From positions 1 through 20,618 of the IMG/VR virus record IMGVR_UViG_3300022745_000159: DNA of 20,618 bases; one strand, written 5' to 3'. Source of the stretch: a virus. The notes under the pieces are model-generated. The model did not search any database. It worked only from the letters and a program-made list of their open reading frames with translations, and was not told the DNA's origin. Positions 1 to 5,653 of this stretch are shown in pieces (within the stretch, counting starts at the first letter, position 1; every line of letters begins with the position of its first letter). The position numbers and the translations under genes were made by a program.

Positions 1-1
1 G

Positions 2-775
2 AACGTGTACGTGGTCCATGAGACACCCCCGCCGGGGTACGACGGGCCGCTGCGCATCGACGACGTGTACCGGGACGTGCGTCCGTCCGTGGCATCGTCC
101 CCCGCGGTGTTGGGCCGAACGGCTGTGGACAGGGCTGTCCCTGCCACTGATGACGCGCCCCTGACCAGCGGGAACAGAGAAACCGCAGGTCAGCCCGTAG
201 TGCGCGAAAACGCACCACGGCGTGAACTGGTCAATTGCAGTTTGACCAGTTCGGCCCGTAGTGCGCAAAAACGCACCACCATGGTGCGCAAAAACGCACA
301 TGAACTAGAAGAACCTCAACTAGAAGAAACCACCACCACCCCCGCGTGCGAGCACGCGCCGGACGCGCCCGCGGGTACGGGCGAAGCCGGTGGTGGTGGA
401 TGCCCCACGGAGCAGGGACAGGCGCTCATCCGGGAAGCGGCCACGGCCGCGGGCCAGACTCTCGCCGTGGCCGTCGTGACCGGGCTTGCCCGGAGGGTCG
501 ACGCGGCTGTGGAATCCGGCATCCCCCTGCCCGTGCTGCGGACCCACCTCACGGCCAACATCCGGGGTTCCCGGTCCGTCGCGGCCGTGCTCGGCGCCAG
601 GCTGGCCGACGGGGCGCTCCCCGCCATCCCCCCGCCCCCCACGCGCCCCGCACGGGCCCCGGAACTGGACACCCACCGGGAGACACCGGAGGAACGCGCC
701 AACCGTGTAGCGGCCAACAGGGAGGCGAGGGAGCGGGCCATGGCGGCAGTCCGGTCCCTCGGCCAGGCAGGGTGA
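2..775 (+). CDS. Probable replication or DNA-binding protein, C-terminal part (partial at left edge)
   Basis: The frame is open to the left edge, so the true start lies outside the window; about 257 codons are seen. The first visible residues (YVVHETPPPGYDGP) could be the end of a winged-helix DNA-binding domain, but I cannot confirm this without the missing N-terminus. The middle (about residues 60-115) is low-complexity and overlaps an array of DNA repeats. The last third has an alanine-rich helical stretch (about 140-200) and a charged C-terminal helix rich in Arg, Glu and Ala. The repeats inside the reading frame are conserved as DNA rather than as protein, as in phage replication initiators such as lambda O, where the origin lies within the gene. 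The initiator role is an inference from this arrangement. It could also be a transcription regulator with internal operators. Confidence 0.55.
   Translation, partial: NVYVVHETPPPGYDGPLRIDDVYRDVRPSVASSPAVLGRTAVDRAVPATDDAPLTSGNRETAGQPVVRENAPRRELVNCSLTSSARSAQKRTTMVRKNAHELEEPQLEETTTTPACEHAPDAPAGTGEAGGGGCPTEQGQALIREAATAAGQTLAVAVVTGLARRVDAAVESGIPLPVLRTHLTANIRGSRSVAAVLGARLADGALPAIPPPPTRPARAPELDTHRETPEERANRVAANREARERAMAAVRSLGQAG
200..299. repeat. Three 16-bp iteron-like repeats
   Basis: Copies lie at 200-215 (GTGCGCGAAAACGCAC), 261-276 and 284-299 (both GTGCGCAAAAACGCAC). Each is an imperfect palindrome with GTGCG/CGCAC arms around an A-rich centre. The first two copies share the preceding CCCGTA. 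Copy starts are 61 and 23 bp apart. The copies are read in two different frames of the host gene, so the DNA sequence, not the protein, is what is kept. Confidence 0.75.
225..251. repeat. 10-bp inverted repeat between iterons
   Basis: AACTGGTCAA (225-234) and TTGACCAGTT (242-251) are perfect reverse complements separated by 7 bases. The element lies between the first and second 16-bp repeats and is AT-richer than its surroundings. It may be a second protein-binding site in an origin or operator complex. Confidence 0.65.
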
Positions 776-834
776 TCGTGAAAATCTGAACCATTGCGGT
801 GGACACAGCGGCGTGGTACAGGGACCCTGGACCG

Positions 835-1050
835 GTGAACACCACATACACGGACCGTCACCGGTCCATCGCCCTCACCGACTCGACCCGCATCCCGGCA
901 GGCATGGCCTGCCCCGACTGCGAGGGAACCCACTGGGTCGAAACCCCGGACGGCCGCCCACTCCGGAAGTGCACCCACCCCCGGCTCGTCCGCCGCATCC
1001 CGTCTCAGCGGCGTCCCATCACCCCCCGCGGCCGCCGCCGGTGGCCGTAA
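835..1050 (+). CDS. Small protein with a Cys-rich zinc-type motif
   Basis: This is a 71-aa product if it starts at GTG 835; an in-frame GTG at 799 would add 12 residues. I prefer 835 because a purine-rich AGGGA lies upstream, whereas 799 has no visible ribosome-binding site. The centre contains CPDCEGTHW, then a further Cys-Thr-His about 15 residues later (KCTHPR), which gives a CxxC...CxH pattern typical of small zinc ribbons. The C-terminus is very basic (RRIPSQRRPITPRGRRRWP), fitting nucleic-acid contact. I do not recognise a named family. It lies just downstream of the putative replication gene and may be co-transcribed with it. Confidence 0.55.
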   Translation: MNTTYTDRHRSIALTDSTRIPAGMACPDCEGTHWVETPDGRPLRKCTHPRLVRRIPSQRRPITPRGRRRWP

Positions 1051-1152
1051 CCCCCCACCACGCCCCCCTCACGCGCCCACACAGGGCATGGGATGGGGGG
1101 TGCGGTGTGCCCGGGTGGGGAACCGGCGACAGGCCACCAGCGGCCACACCGA

Positions 1153-1190
1153 ACCAGGGGGAACAGTCACACCACACCGTGATACTGTGA
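1153..1190 (+). promoter_or_regulatory. Candidate promoter for the paralogue operon
   Basis: TACTGT at 1183-1188 resembles an actinobacterial -10 and shares GTG-N-TAC-N-GT with two other promoter candidates in the window. The element ACCAGGGGGAACA ends 17 bases upstream (1165). TCACA (1167-1171) and TGTGA (1186-1190) form a small inverted repeat around it. A transcript starting near 1195 would carry the GGAAAGGAC ribosome-binding site at 1204-1212 before ATG 1224. Bases 1051-1152 show no convincing gene. Confidence 0.4.
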
Positions 1191-1223
1191 TCCCAACACC
1201 GACCGGAAAGGACCCCGCACCCC

Positions 1224-1592
1224 ATGCCCACACCCGGCCACGGCGGCTACGCCCCCCGCGGCGTGCTCCCCCACGAGTTGGCCAACGCCCGCGCCGTCAT
1301 CGGGGCGCTCGACCCCACCACCGTGACGTGGCTCCACAACTGCGGACTCCCCGTCCGCAGCACACAGGCAGACCGGATGAACACCCAGATCACCACCACC
1401 GGCACCCTGACCGCCACCACCGCACTCACTGCGGCACGAGCCCTTTACCACCACCTCACGGACGTCATCCGGGACAACCCCACCGCCACCCCCGACGGCC
1501 GCCGACACATCGTTGCCGTCATCAACACGCTCGCCCAACTGGTCTGGTCCCTCACCGGCCAGAACGACCAGGAACAGGACATCCCCGCATGA
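1224..1592 (+). CDS. Hypothetical protein, first gene of the paralogue operon
   Basis: The product is 122 aa, starting at ATG 1224 behind a clear GGAAAGGAC ribosome-binding site. It has a helical N-terminus (HELANARAVIGAL), a Thr-rich centre (ITTTGTLTATTALTA) and a C-terminal helix (HIVAVINTLAQLVWSL). No membrane segment, signal peptide or known catalytic motif is seen, and I do not recognise the family. Its stop overlaps the start of the next gene in ATGA, so it is translationally coupled to the tandem family downstream. Top-strand C bias (ACC, GCC and CTC codons) matches its neighbours. Confidence 0.7.
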   Translation: MPTPGHGGYAPRGVLPHELANARAVIGALDPTTVTWLHNCGLPVRSTQADRMNTQITTTGTLTATTALTAARALYHHLTDVIRDNPTATPDGRRHIVAVINTLAQLVWSLTGQNDQEQDIPA

Positions 1593-1912
1593 ACAACCAC
1601 CCCACCACCAGGGTCCGCAAGGCCCTTGACACCACCACAGCCCCTGGGGCGCGGTACGGCGACACCCCCCTCACCGACGGCGTGGTCGCCATCAGCACCA
1701 GCCGCGACCAGACCACCACCACCATCATCACCACCGCCGCCGACGTGGTCGTCACCACCGCGGGCGGCAACCCCGCCCGCTGCGCGCGGGACGCCGACTG
1801 GTGGGCAAACCACATCGCCACCACCGTCAAGGCACTCCCCCGCGCCCGCACCGTCACCACCACCCACCGGGGCCGCATCGCCAGCGTCACCATCACTTGG
1901 GGTGCCCGGTGA
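1589..1912 (+). CDS. Tandem-family protein A (hypothetical)
   Basis: The product is 107 aa, starting at ATG 1589, which overlaps the preceding stop in ATGA. Its N-terminus (HPTTRVRKALDTTTAPG) closely matches family member C at 2190 (HPTARVRYALDTTAAPG), and the corresponding DNA is also nearly the same. Further shared positions are a TSRDQTTTTI strand (compare TTRDRTRTVVTI in B and TARDWSRTTITV in C), a central tryptophan (WWANHI), and a final beta-strand ASVTITW. The predicted fold is two beta-hairpins around a helix, by eye. There are no catalytic or membrane motifs. I do not recognise the family; it probably arose by local gene duplication. Confidence 0.7.
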   Translation: MNNHPTTRVRKALDTTTAPGARYGDTPLTDGVVAISTSRDQTTTTIITTAADVVVTTAGGNPARCARDADWWANHIATTVKALPRARTVTTTHRGRIASVTITWGAR

Positions 1913-2193
1913 ACCCCACCACCGCCGTCCGGCAGGCTCTCGCCGCCGCCGGACTCCACCACCCCGTCCAGGTCATCCGCACCACCAGGGACCGCACCCG
2001 CACCGTCGTCACCATCGGGTCCGGCACCGTGGTCGGGCCGCACACCACACTCGTGTGCGGTCCCGCCCACTGGGCAGCCCTCATCACCCCCATCCTCGCG
2101 GCCATGGACGGTGCCACCGCCGTCACCCACACCCCGTTCGCCCCCCTCGCCGCCCCCCGGATCCGGCTCACCATCACGTGGAGGGACCGGTGA
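1909..2193 (+). CDS. Tandem-family protein B (hypothetical)
   Basis: The product is 94 aa, starting at GTG 1909 in a GTGA overlap with gene A. It keeps the family plan: an N-terminal helix NPTTAVRQALAAAG, a strand VQVIRTTRDRTRTVVTIG, a helix HWAALITPILAAMDG, and a terminal strand IRLTITWRD. It is the shortest member, lacking the alanine/proline-rich linker of A and C. No cysteines suggest metal binding, and no membrane segment is seen. The function is unknown; tight overlap with its neighbours implies coordinated expression, possibly as parts of one hetero-oligomer. Confidence 0.68.
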   Translation: MNPTTAVRQALAAAGLHHPVQVIRTTRDRTRTVVTIGSGTVVGPHTTLVCGPAHWAALITPILAAMDGATAVTHTPFAPLAAPRIRLTITWRDR

Positions 2194-2522
2194 CCAACCA
2201 CCACCCCACCGCCAGGGTCCGGTACGCACTCGACACCACCGCAGCCCCCGGAACCGACGACTACCCCATCGTCGCGGTCACGGACATCCGCACCGCCCGG
2301 GACTGGTCGCGGACCACCATCACCGTCGGGGCGGCCGCCCGCGCCATCCCCACCGGCCGCGTCCTTGTGTTCAACCCCGGATGGTGGGGAGAACGCGTGG
2401 CGACCGTGTGCCATGGGGTCGAAGGGGTCGACCGGGTCGACATGATCGTCACGTCCGGTGGGGTCGCCACGGTGACCGTCTGGTGGGACCGGCCATGGCC
2501 GCGAGGATGGAGGTCCCGGTGA
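2190..2522 (+). CDS. Tandem-family protein C (hypothetical)
   Basis: The product is 110 aa, starting at GTG 2190 in a GTGA overlap with gene B. The first 20 residues are close to those of protein A. The body shows AVTDIRTARDWSRTTITV, a glycine-tryptophan segment (NPGWWGERVA) and the family-ending strand GVATVTVWW, then a short extra basic tail (PWPRGWRSR). The first part of the gene is C-rich on the top strand like its neighbours, but from about 2390 the base usage turns G-rich and continues so into gene D. This suggests a recombination junction inside the gene. No function is recognised. Confidence 0.68.
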   Translation: MTNHHPTARVRYALDTTAAPGTDDYPIVAVTDIRTARDWSRTTITVGAAARAIPTGRVLVFNPGWWGERVATVCHGVEGVDRVDMIVTSGGVATVTVWWDRPWPRGWRSR

Positions 2523-2854
2523 CCAGTTACCCGGAGGGCATCGACCCGGACCGGTGGCTCCGGCTGGCCGGTGCGGCCCACCGGGCGGGGTTGTCCCGGA
2601 CCCGGTTCCGGTTCCTCGCCCACCTGGACCGCCCCGCGGGTGGTGGTGTCACGACCCTGTCCGTGCCTTCCGGTCGTCCCCCCGTGGTGCGTGGCCCGGT
2701 CCGGGCGCCCGCGTACCCGTCCGCGGTCGGGGGCCCGTTGGCGACGTTCCTGGGCGCGGTCACCGCGTTCCCGGACGTGGTCAGCGCACTGTTCCTCGGC
2801 GGGGGGATCGTCCAGGTGGAATGGGCCCCTGACCAGGGGGAACACACCCCCTAG
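2519..2854 (+). CDS. Tandem-family protein D, divergent (hypothetical)
   Basis: The product is 111 aa, starting at GTG 2519 in a GTGA overlap with gene C. It is a weaker member of the family. The order of elements is the same: an N-terminal helix DRWLRLAGAAHRAG, strand FRFLAHLD, strand TTLSVP, helix GGPLATFLGAVTAF, then a last strand IVQVEW that fits VTITW, LTITW and VTVWW of A-C. It lacks the shared TTRVR-AL opening. Base usage is G-rich, unlike the C-rich genes on both sides. The last codons contain the repeat ACCAGGGGGAACA (2832-2844), also found before gene 1224. Homology with A-C is an inference from the pattern. Confidence 0.6.
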   Translation: MTSYPEGIDPDRWLRLAGAAHRAGLSRTRFRFLAHLDRPAGGGVTTLSVPSGRPPVVRGPVRAPAYPSAVGGPLATFLGAVTAFPDVVSALFLGGGIVQVEWAPDQGEHTP

Positions 2855-2865
2855 GCACACCTGTT

Positions 2866-2887
2866 CCACGTGTGGTACAGTAGTGCC
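2866..2887 (+). promoter_or_regulatory. Promoter candidate of the 2955 operon (shared motif)
   Basis: The -10 candidate is TACAGT (2876-2881). The 22-base block reads CCACGT, two variable bases, then GGTAYAGTRGTGCC; it matches the minus-strand block at 6437-6458 at 18 of 22 positions. No good -35 is visible at 17 bp. GGAACA (2839-2844) and TGTTCC (2862-2867) form a 6-bp inverted repeat just upstream that could bind a regulator. The transcript would start near 2888. Confidence 0.5.
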
Positions 2888-2898
2888 ACAACAACAGA

Positions 2899-2933
2899 TG
2901 GTCCCCCCCCGGAACCCCCCCCGGGGGGGACCA
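2899..2933 (+). promoter_or_regulatory. Leader hairpin before the 2955 gene
   Basis: TGGTCCCCCCC (2899-2909) pairs perfectly with GGGGGGGACCA (2923-2933) around a 13-base C-rich loop. It lies between the promoter candidate and the ribosome-binding site AGAAAGGA (2938-2945). Its position in the 5' leader suggests control of translation, mRNA stability or attenuation. No T-tract follows. Confidence 0.55.
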
Positions 2934-2954
2934 CGCCAGAAAGGACACACCACC

Positions 2955-4151
2955 ATGACCAACCTCACCACCACCAACCGCCAGATCGGCAACGCTCTCC
3001 GCAAGACCGCCCCCGGAACCACCGTCCGCACCGCGGGCAGCAACACCCTCCCCACCGGCGGCGTCACATTCACCTACCTGATCCGCACCGACGCCGACGC
3101 CGACCAGATCGACGCCGTGATCGAATCCCTGGAACTCCGGGTCACCGAGATCATCAACCGCCCCACCGGCGCCACCATCACCGTGTTCACCGGCACCGAC
3201 TTCGAGTGGCAGGCGTACCTGGACGCCACCACCGCCGTGGACACCGACGACCACGTCGACAACGACATCATCACCACTTACAAGACGTTCCCCCACCAGT
3301 GGGTCAACCTCGCCGACCTCCGCGCCGCGCTCCACCACCCCCACCACGTCGTCACCGCCGCGCTGATCAGGCTCGCCGACAACAGCCGCATCCACCTCGC
3401 CCCCTGGGCCGCACAGTCCACCCTCACCGAGTCCGACCACGCCGCCGCCGTCACGTACGGGACCCGCCCCCAGCACATGATGGCCATGGACCAGGAAGAG
3501 CCGCTGACCCCGGCCACCACCACGGACACCGCCACGGCCGACCTGGACACCATCGACGATGACATCCACGGCACCGGCGCCCCCCACGCCGATTACGGGT
3601 ACTGCGACTGCCCGGACTGCGTGGACGACGACTACGACGAGGACGCCGACCCCGACATGGACTACGACATGACGGACCTGATCGAAGAGTCCGAGCGGTG
3701 CGACAACCGGGTCGGAGCCGACCCGTTTGACGACGACCACCAGTGCATCCTTGACCGGGGCCACGACGGGCCGTGCACCGACACCCTCACCACCGCCATC
3801 GCCGACGGTATCGCCGCTATCGGCATCGCCGTGCGCAACGCCCGGCTGGTCGCCCTGCTCGACTACCTCACCCGCCAGTTCCACACGGTCTACGGTCTCC
3901 GGGCACCCGGAGACAACCGGGCCATCGTGGACGCCACCCTCACCACCATCCACCGAATGATCACCATGGTCGGCGGAATGATCGACCGCCACGACTACAC
4001 CGAGACCGACGAATACCTCCACAACATGGTCGACCGGCTCACCACCCACCAGACCACTGCCGGTCAGTACCACACCCCCGCGGCCCGCACCTTCGCCGAC
4101 GCCCTCCACCAGATCATGGTGGAGATCGAGGGCCACATCATCACCCGCTGA
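2955..4151 (+). CDS. Acidic 398-aa protein with a family-like N-terminus and Cys/His motif
   Basis: It starts at ATG 2955, 9 bases after AGAAAGGA. Residues 1-80 resemble the small tandem family upstream: a helix NRQIGNALRKTAPG, a strand FTYLIRTDAD and a terminal strand GATITVF. Residues about 85-180 are mixed alpha/beta. Residues about 195-275 are extremely acidic and include YCDCPDC, then CDNRV...HQC...GHDGPC, a Cys/His arrangement of possible zinc-binding type that recurs in the protein at 5079. The last 120 residues look helical (LVALLDYLTRQFHTVYG, TLTTIHRMITMVGGMI). There is no signal peptide. The acidity could suit DNA mimicry, but that is speculation; no named family is recognised. It heads the operon that runs to 5778. 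Confidence 0.7.
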   Translation: MTNLTTTNRQIGNALRKTAPGTTVRTAGSNTLPTGGVTFTYLIRTDADADQIDAVIESLELRVTEIINRPTGATITVFTGTDFEWQAYLDATTAVDTDDHVDNDIITTYKTFPHQWVNLADLRAALHHPHHVVTAALIRLADNSRIHLAPWAAQSTLTESDHAAAVTYGTRPQHMMAMDQEEPLTPATTTDTATADLDTIDDDIHGTGAPHADYGYCDCPDCVDDDYDEDADPDMDYDMTDLIEESERCDNRVGADPFDDDHQCILDRGHDGPCTDTLTTAIADGIAAIGIAVRNARLVALLDYLTRQFHTVYGLRAPGDNRAIVDATLTTIHRMITMVGGMIDRHDYTETDEYLHNMVDRLTTHQTTAGQYHTPAARTFADALHQIMVEIEGHIITR

Positions 4152-4170
4152 CCACCACCACCACCCCCAC

Positions 4171-4197
4171 CCCCACCCGGGGGTGGGGTACCCCCAC
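4171..4197 (+). other. C/G-rich stem-loop between genes
   Basis: CCCCAC (4171-4176) can pair with GTGGGG (4183-4188), and the same GTGGGG could instead be engaged by downstream CCCCAC (4192-4197), though that second loop is tight. The element lies between the 2955 gene and the 4213 gene and may modulate read-through. There is no T-tract, so I do not call it a terminator. Confidence 0.3.
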
Positions 4198-4212
4198 AAC
4201 CGGAGCCCGAAC

Positions 4213-4731
4213 ATGCTGACCCCCCGAACCAACCGCCACCACGCCATCGCCGCGTCCGCGATCACCGCGGCCGCCGACGCCATCCACGACCACACGAGTT
4301 CCCCCACGATCGCCCACTTGTTCGACCCCGACACCATCGCCCCCATCCACCCCGGCGACCCGGTCGACGACGAGATCGACAACCTCTCTGCCCTGTACCT
4401 CATCGACAACTGGTACGGGCAGGCCATGGAGTACGCCGGTCGGTACGGCCACGACCCCCGCCTCACCCTCGCCCTGGTCGGAATGATCAGGGAGTCCCTC
4501 ACCACCCACGACCACCCGTTCACCGACCCCCACGGCGACAGCAGCATCAGGGCCGCCATCACCGAGACCGGGATCGACCCCACCGCCACCTACCACCCCG
4601 GCGGCGAGAACACCCACAGCGACACCTACACCGACGGCGCCAACACCATCCCCGCAGCCATCATCCGCACCGCCGCAGGACTCATCCGGCACCTCAACGA
4701 CACCACCCCCCAGAAAGGAATCGAACCGTGA
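4213..4731 (+). CDS. Hypothetical 172-aa protein
   Basis: I choose ATG 4213, which follows CGGAGCCC; an in-frame GTG at 4183 lies within the hairpin and lacks a ribosome-binding site. The protein has an N-terminal helix (HHAIAASAITAAADAIHDH), an acidic stretch around GDPVDDEIDNL, a helical core (LYLIDNWYGQAMEYAGRYG, LTLALVGMIRESL), and a hydrophilic His/Thr/Asp-rich C-terminal half ending in helix AAIIRTAAGLIRHLND. It has no cysteines, membrane segment or recognised catalytic motif. It shares codon bias with the 2955 gene and ends in a GTGA overlap with the next micro-protein, so it belongs to the same operon. Function unknown. Confidence 0.68.
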   Translation: MLTPRTNRHHAIAASAITAAADAIHDHTSSPTIAHLFDPDTIAPIHPGDPVDDEIDNLSALYLIDNWYGQAMEYAGRYGHDPRLTLALVGMIRESLTTHDHPFTDPHGDSSIRAAITETGIDPTATYHPGGENTHSDTYTDGANTIPAAIIRTAAGLIRHLNDTTPQKGIEP

Positions 4732-4835
4732 CCGCCGCAACCCTCACCCTCGCCATCCTCGCGGCGAGCGTCCTCATGCCCATGTTCATCGGCCTACTCG
4801 CACCCTGGCGCGAGTGGGAAAGGACCCGGAAGTGA
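4728..4835 (+). CDS. 35-aa membrane micro-protein
   Basis: It starts at GTG 4728, overlapping the previous stop in GTGA, with AGAAAGGA at 4712-4719 as the ribosome-binding site. It has one hydrophobic segment (about residues 3-25, TLAILAASVLMPMFIGLLAP) followed by a short charged tail (WREWERTRK). The positive-inside pattern predicts an outside N-terminus and a cytoplasmic tail. It is one of four such proteins in this operon. A membrane-disrupting or holin-accessory role, or membrane anchoring of a partner, is possible but not shown. Confidence 0.62.
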   Translation: MTAATLTLAILAASVLMPMFIGLLAPWREWERTRK

Positions 4836-4930
4836 ACCTGCTACTACAGGCCGCGTGCTTCGCGCTCGGTGTCGCCCTCTACCAACTCGCCAAGTTGCTG
4901 TTGCTCGCCTACCTCCGGGACCACCAGTGA
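4832..4930 (+). CDS. 32-aa membrane micro-protein
   Basis: It starts at GTG 4832 in a GTGA overlap with the previous gene, with GGAAAGGACC about 15-20 bases upstream. Nearly the whole chain is hydrophobic (residues 3-28, LLLQAACFALGVALYQLAKL and LLLAYL), broken by one Gln-Leu-Ala-Lys turn, and ends RDHQ. A single membrane helix is predicted. The tight coupling on both sides and the unbiased match of start and stop to the gene chain argue that it is real despite its size. No homologous family is recognised. Confidence 0.58.
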   Translation: MNLLLQAACFALGVALYQLAKLLLLAYLRDHQ

Positions 4931-5079
4931 CCATCCTCATCACCGCACTCCTGTGGGTCGCGGCCGCCGCCGAGCTCCTACTCGCCGGGCTCATCGCCGG
5001 GACCCTCATCGCCCTGCTGCGATGGGTCACCCTCGCCCTCATCGCCTCCCTGCGACCCCGGAAGGGAACACAGCAGTAA
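4927..5079 (+). CDS. 50-aa membrane protein, two predicted helices
   Basis: It starts at GTG 4927 in a GTGA overlap with the previous gene. The hydrophobic region runs from residue 3 to 42 (ILITALLWVAAAAELLLAG, then LIALLRWVTLALIASL), long enough for a helical hairpin. It is followed by a basic tail RPRKGTQQ. Two short helices with a basic C-terminus resemble small phage holins in general form, but no lysin gene is visible nearby, so that role is unsupported. Its TAA stop overlaps the next ATG (TAATG). Confidence 0.6.
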   Translation: MTILITALLWVAAAAELLLAGLIAGTLIALLRWVTLALIASLRPRKGTQQ

Positions 5080-5474
5080 TGACACCCGAAGACCTGGAAC
5101 AGGTCCTACAGAACATCGTGGACGCCCACACCGCGTCCTACGCCAACACCCCCTGGCCCGACGGAACCACCCCGGGCACCGACGACATCACCACCGCGAT
5201 CGCCGCAGAACACATCCGGTACGCCGTCCAAGACGCACACCGCGCCACACTCGACTACATCCTCACCAGGATCACCGGCCCCGGACCCACAGCCCTACCC
5301 GACACCACCGAACCCGGAGACGACTACGACGTCCCCCCCACCAACGAACAGTGCGGCACCACCGTCCGCGTCGGAACCGCACACATCCGATGCCGACGCC
5401 TCGCCGACCACACCCCACCCCACTGCGGCCACAGAGCAGACACACCCGGGCGACTGTTGTGGTACGACCGATGA
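5079..5474 (+). CDS. 131-aa protein with C-terminal Cys/His motif
   Basis: It starts at ATG 5079, overlapping the preceding TAA, with GGAAGGGAA at 5060-5068 as the ribosome-binding site. Residues 1-70 look helical (EDLEQVLQNIVDAHT, HIRYAVQDAHRATLDYIL). After an acidic linker, the C-terminal part has C-G-T-T-V, then HIRCRRLADHTPPHCGH: a C-x12-C-x6-H-x3-H-C-x-H arrangement. The same layout (C...HQC...GHDGPC) occurs in the 398-aa protein at 2955. Such short Cys/His blocks are common in actinophage proteins and probably bind zinc. The function is unknown. Confidence 0.66.
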   Translation: MTPEDLEQVLQNIVDAHTASYANTPWPDGTTPGTDDITTAIAAEHIRYAVQDAHRATLDYILTRITGPGPTALPDTTEPGDDYDVPPTNEQCGTTVRVGTAHIRCRRLADHTPPHCGHRADTPGRLLWYDR

Positions 5475-5653
5475 CCCCCGACACCGCCCCCTGCCCCGTC
5501 TGCGGCCGCACCATCCAACTCCGCAAGGACGGCCGCATCGGGTGGCACGCAGGGGAACGCGCCACCCCCAACCCCGGTGGCACCCCCCGCGGCAACCGCC
5601 ACGGCAACTGCCCCGGCTGGGGGCGCTACCCCCGCATAGAGGACCCCCGATGA
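5471..5653 (+). CDS. 60-aa zinc-ribbon-like protein
   Basis: It starts at ATG 5471 in an ATGA overlap. An N-terminal CPVCGRTIQLRKDGRIGWH block is followed by NCPGWGRYP, giving CxxC...H...C, a likely single zinc site. CPVCGR followed by a basic hairpin and WH is a common form of small zinc ribbon. The protein is strongly basic overall, which fits nucleic-acid or protein docking. It is sandwiched between a Cys/His protein and a membrane micro-protein in the same operon. Confidence 0.65.
   Translation: MTPDTAPCPVCGRTIQLRKDGRIGWHAGERATPNPGGTPRGNRHGNCPGWGRYPRIEDPR

Larger units (their letters stand above)
194..328. other. Candidate replication origin inside the first gene
   Basis: The region combines three iteron-like 16-mers, a 10-bp inverted repeat, and a 15-bp-period direct repeat (AACTAGAAGAA at 303-313 and 318-328) in an unusually AT-rich patch for this genome. 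Iterons beside an AT-rich unwinding region inside an initiator gene is the known plan of lambda-type origins. That this is the origin is inference. An autoregulatory operator cluster is the main alternative. Confidence 0.45.

Noticed and set aside
1088-1912. 274-codon rightward open frame overlapping gene 1224
   Set aside because: Only its last 107 codons are gene A (ATG 1589). The upstream part is a His/Pro/Arg-rich shadow of the 122-aa gene in another frame.
2781-4589. 602-codon open frame on the minus strand
   Set aside because: It is antisense to several well-supported rightward genes, has a Val/Gly/Asp-rich composition produced by complementing ACC/GCC/GTC codons, and has no ribosome-binding site or recognisable domain.
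4927-5079. Holin assignment for the two-helix micro-protein
   Set aside because: Size and tail charge fit, but no endolysin is nearby and three similar micro-proteins share the operon, so the call would be a guess.
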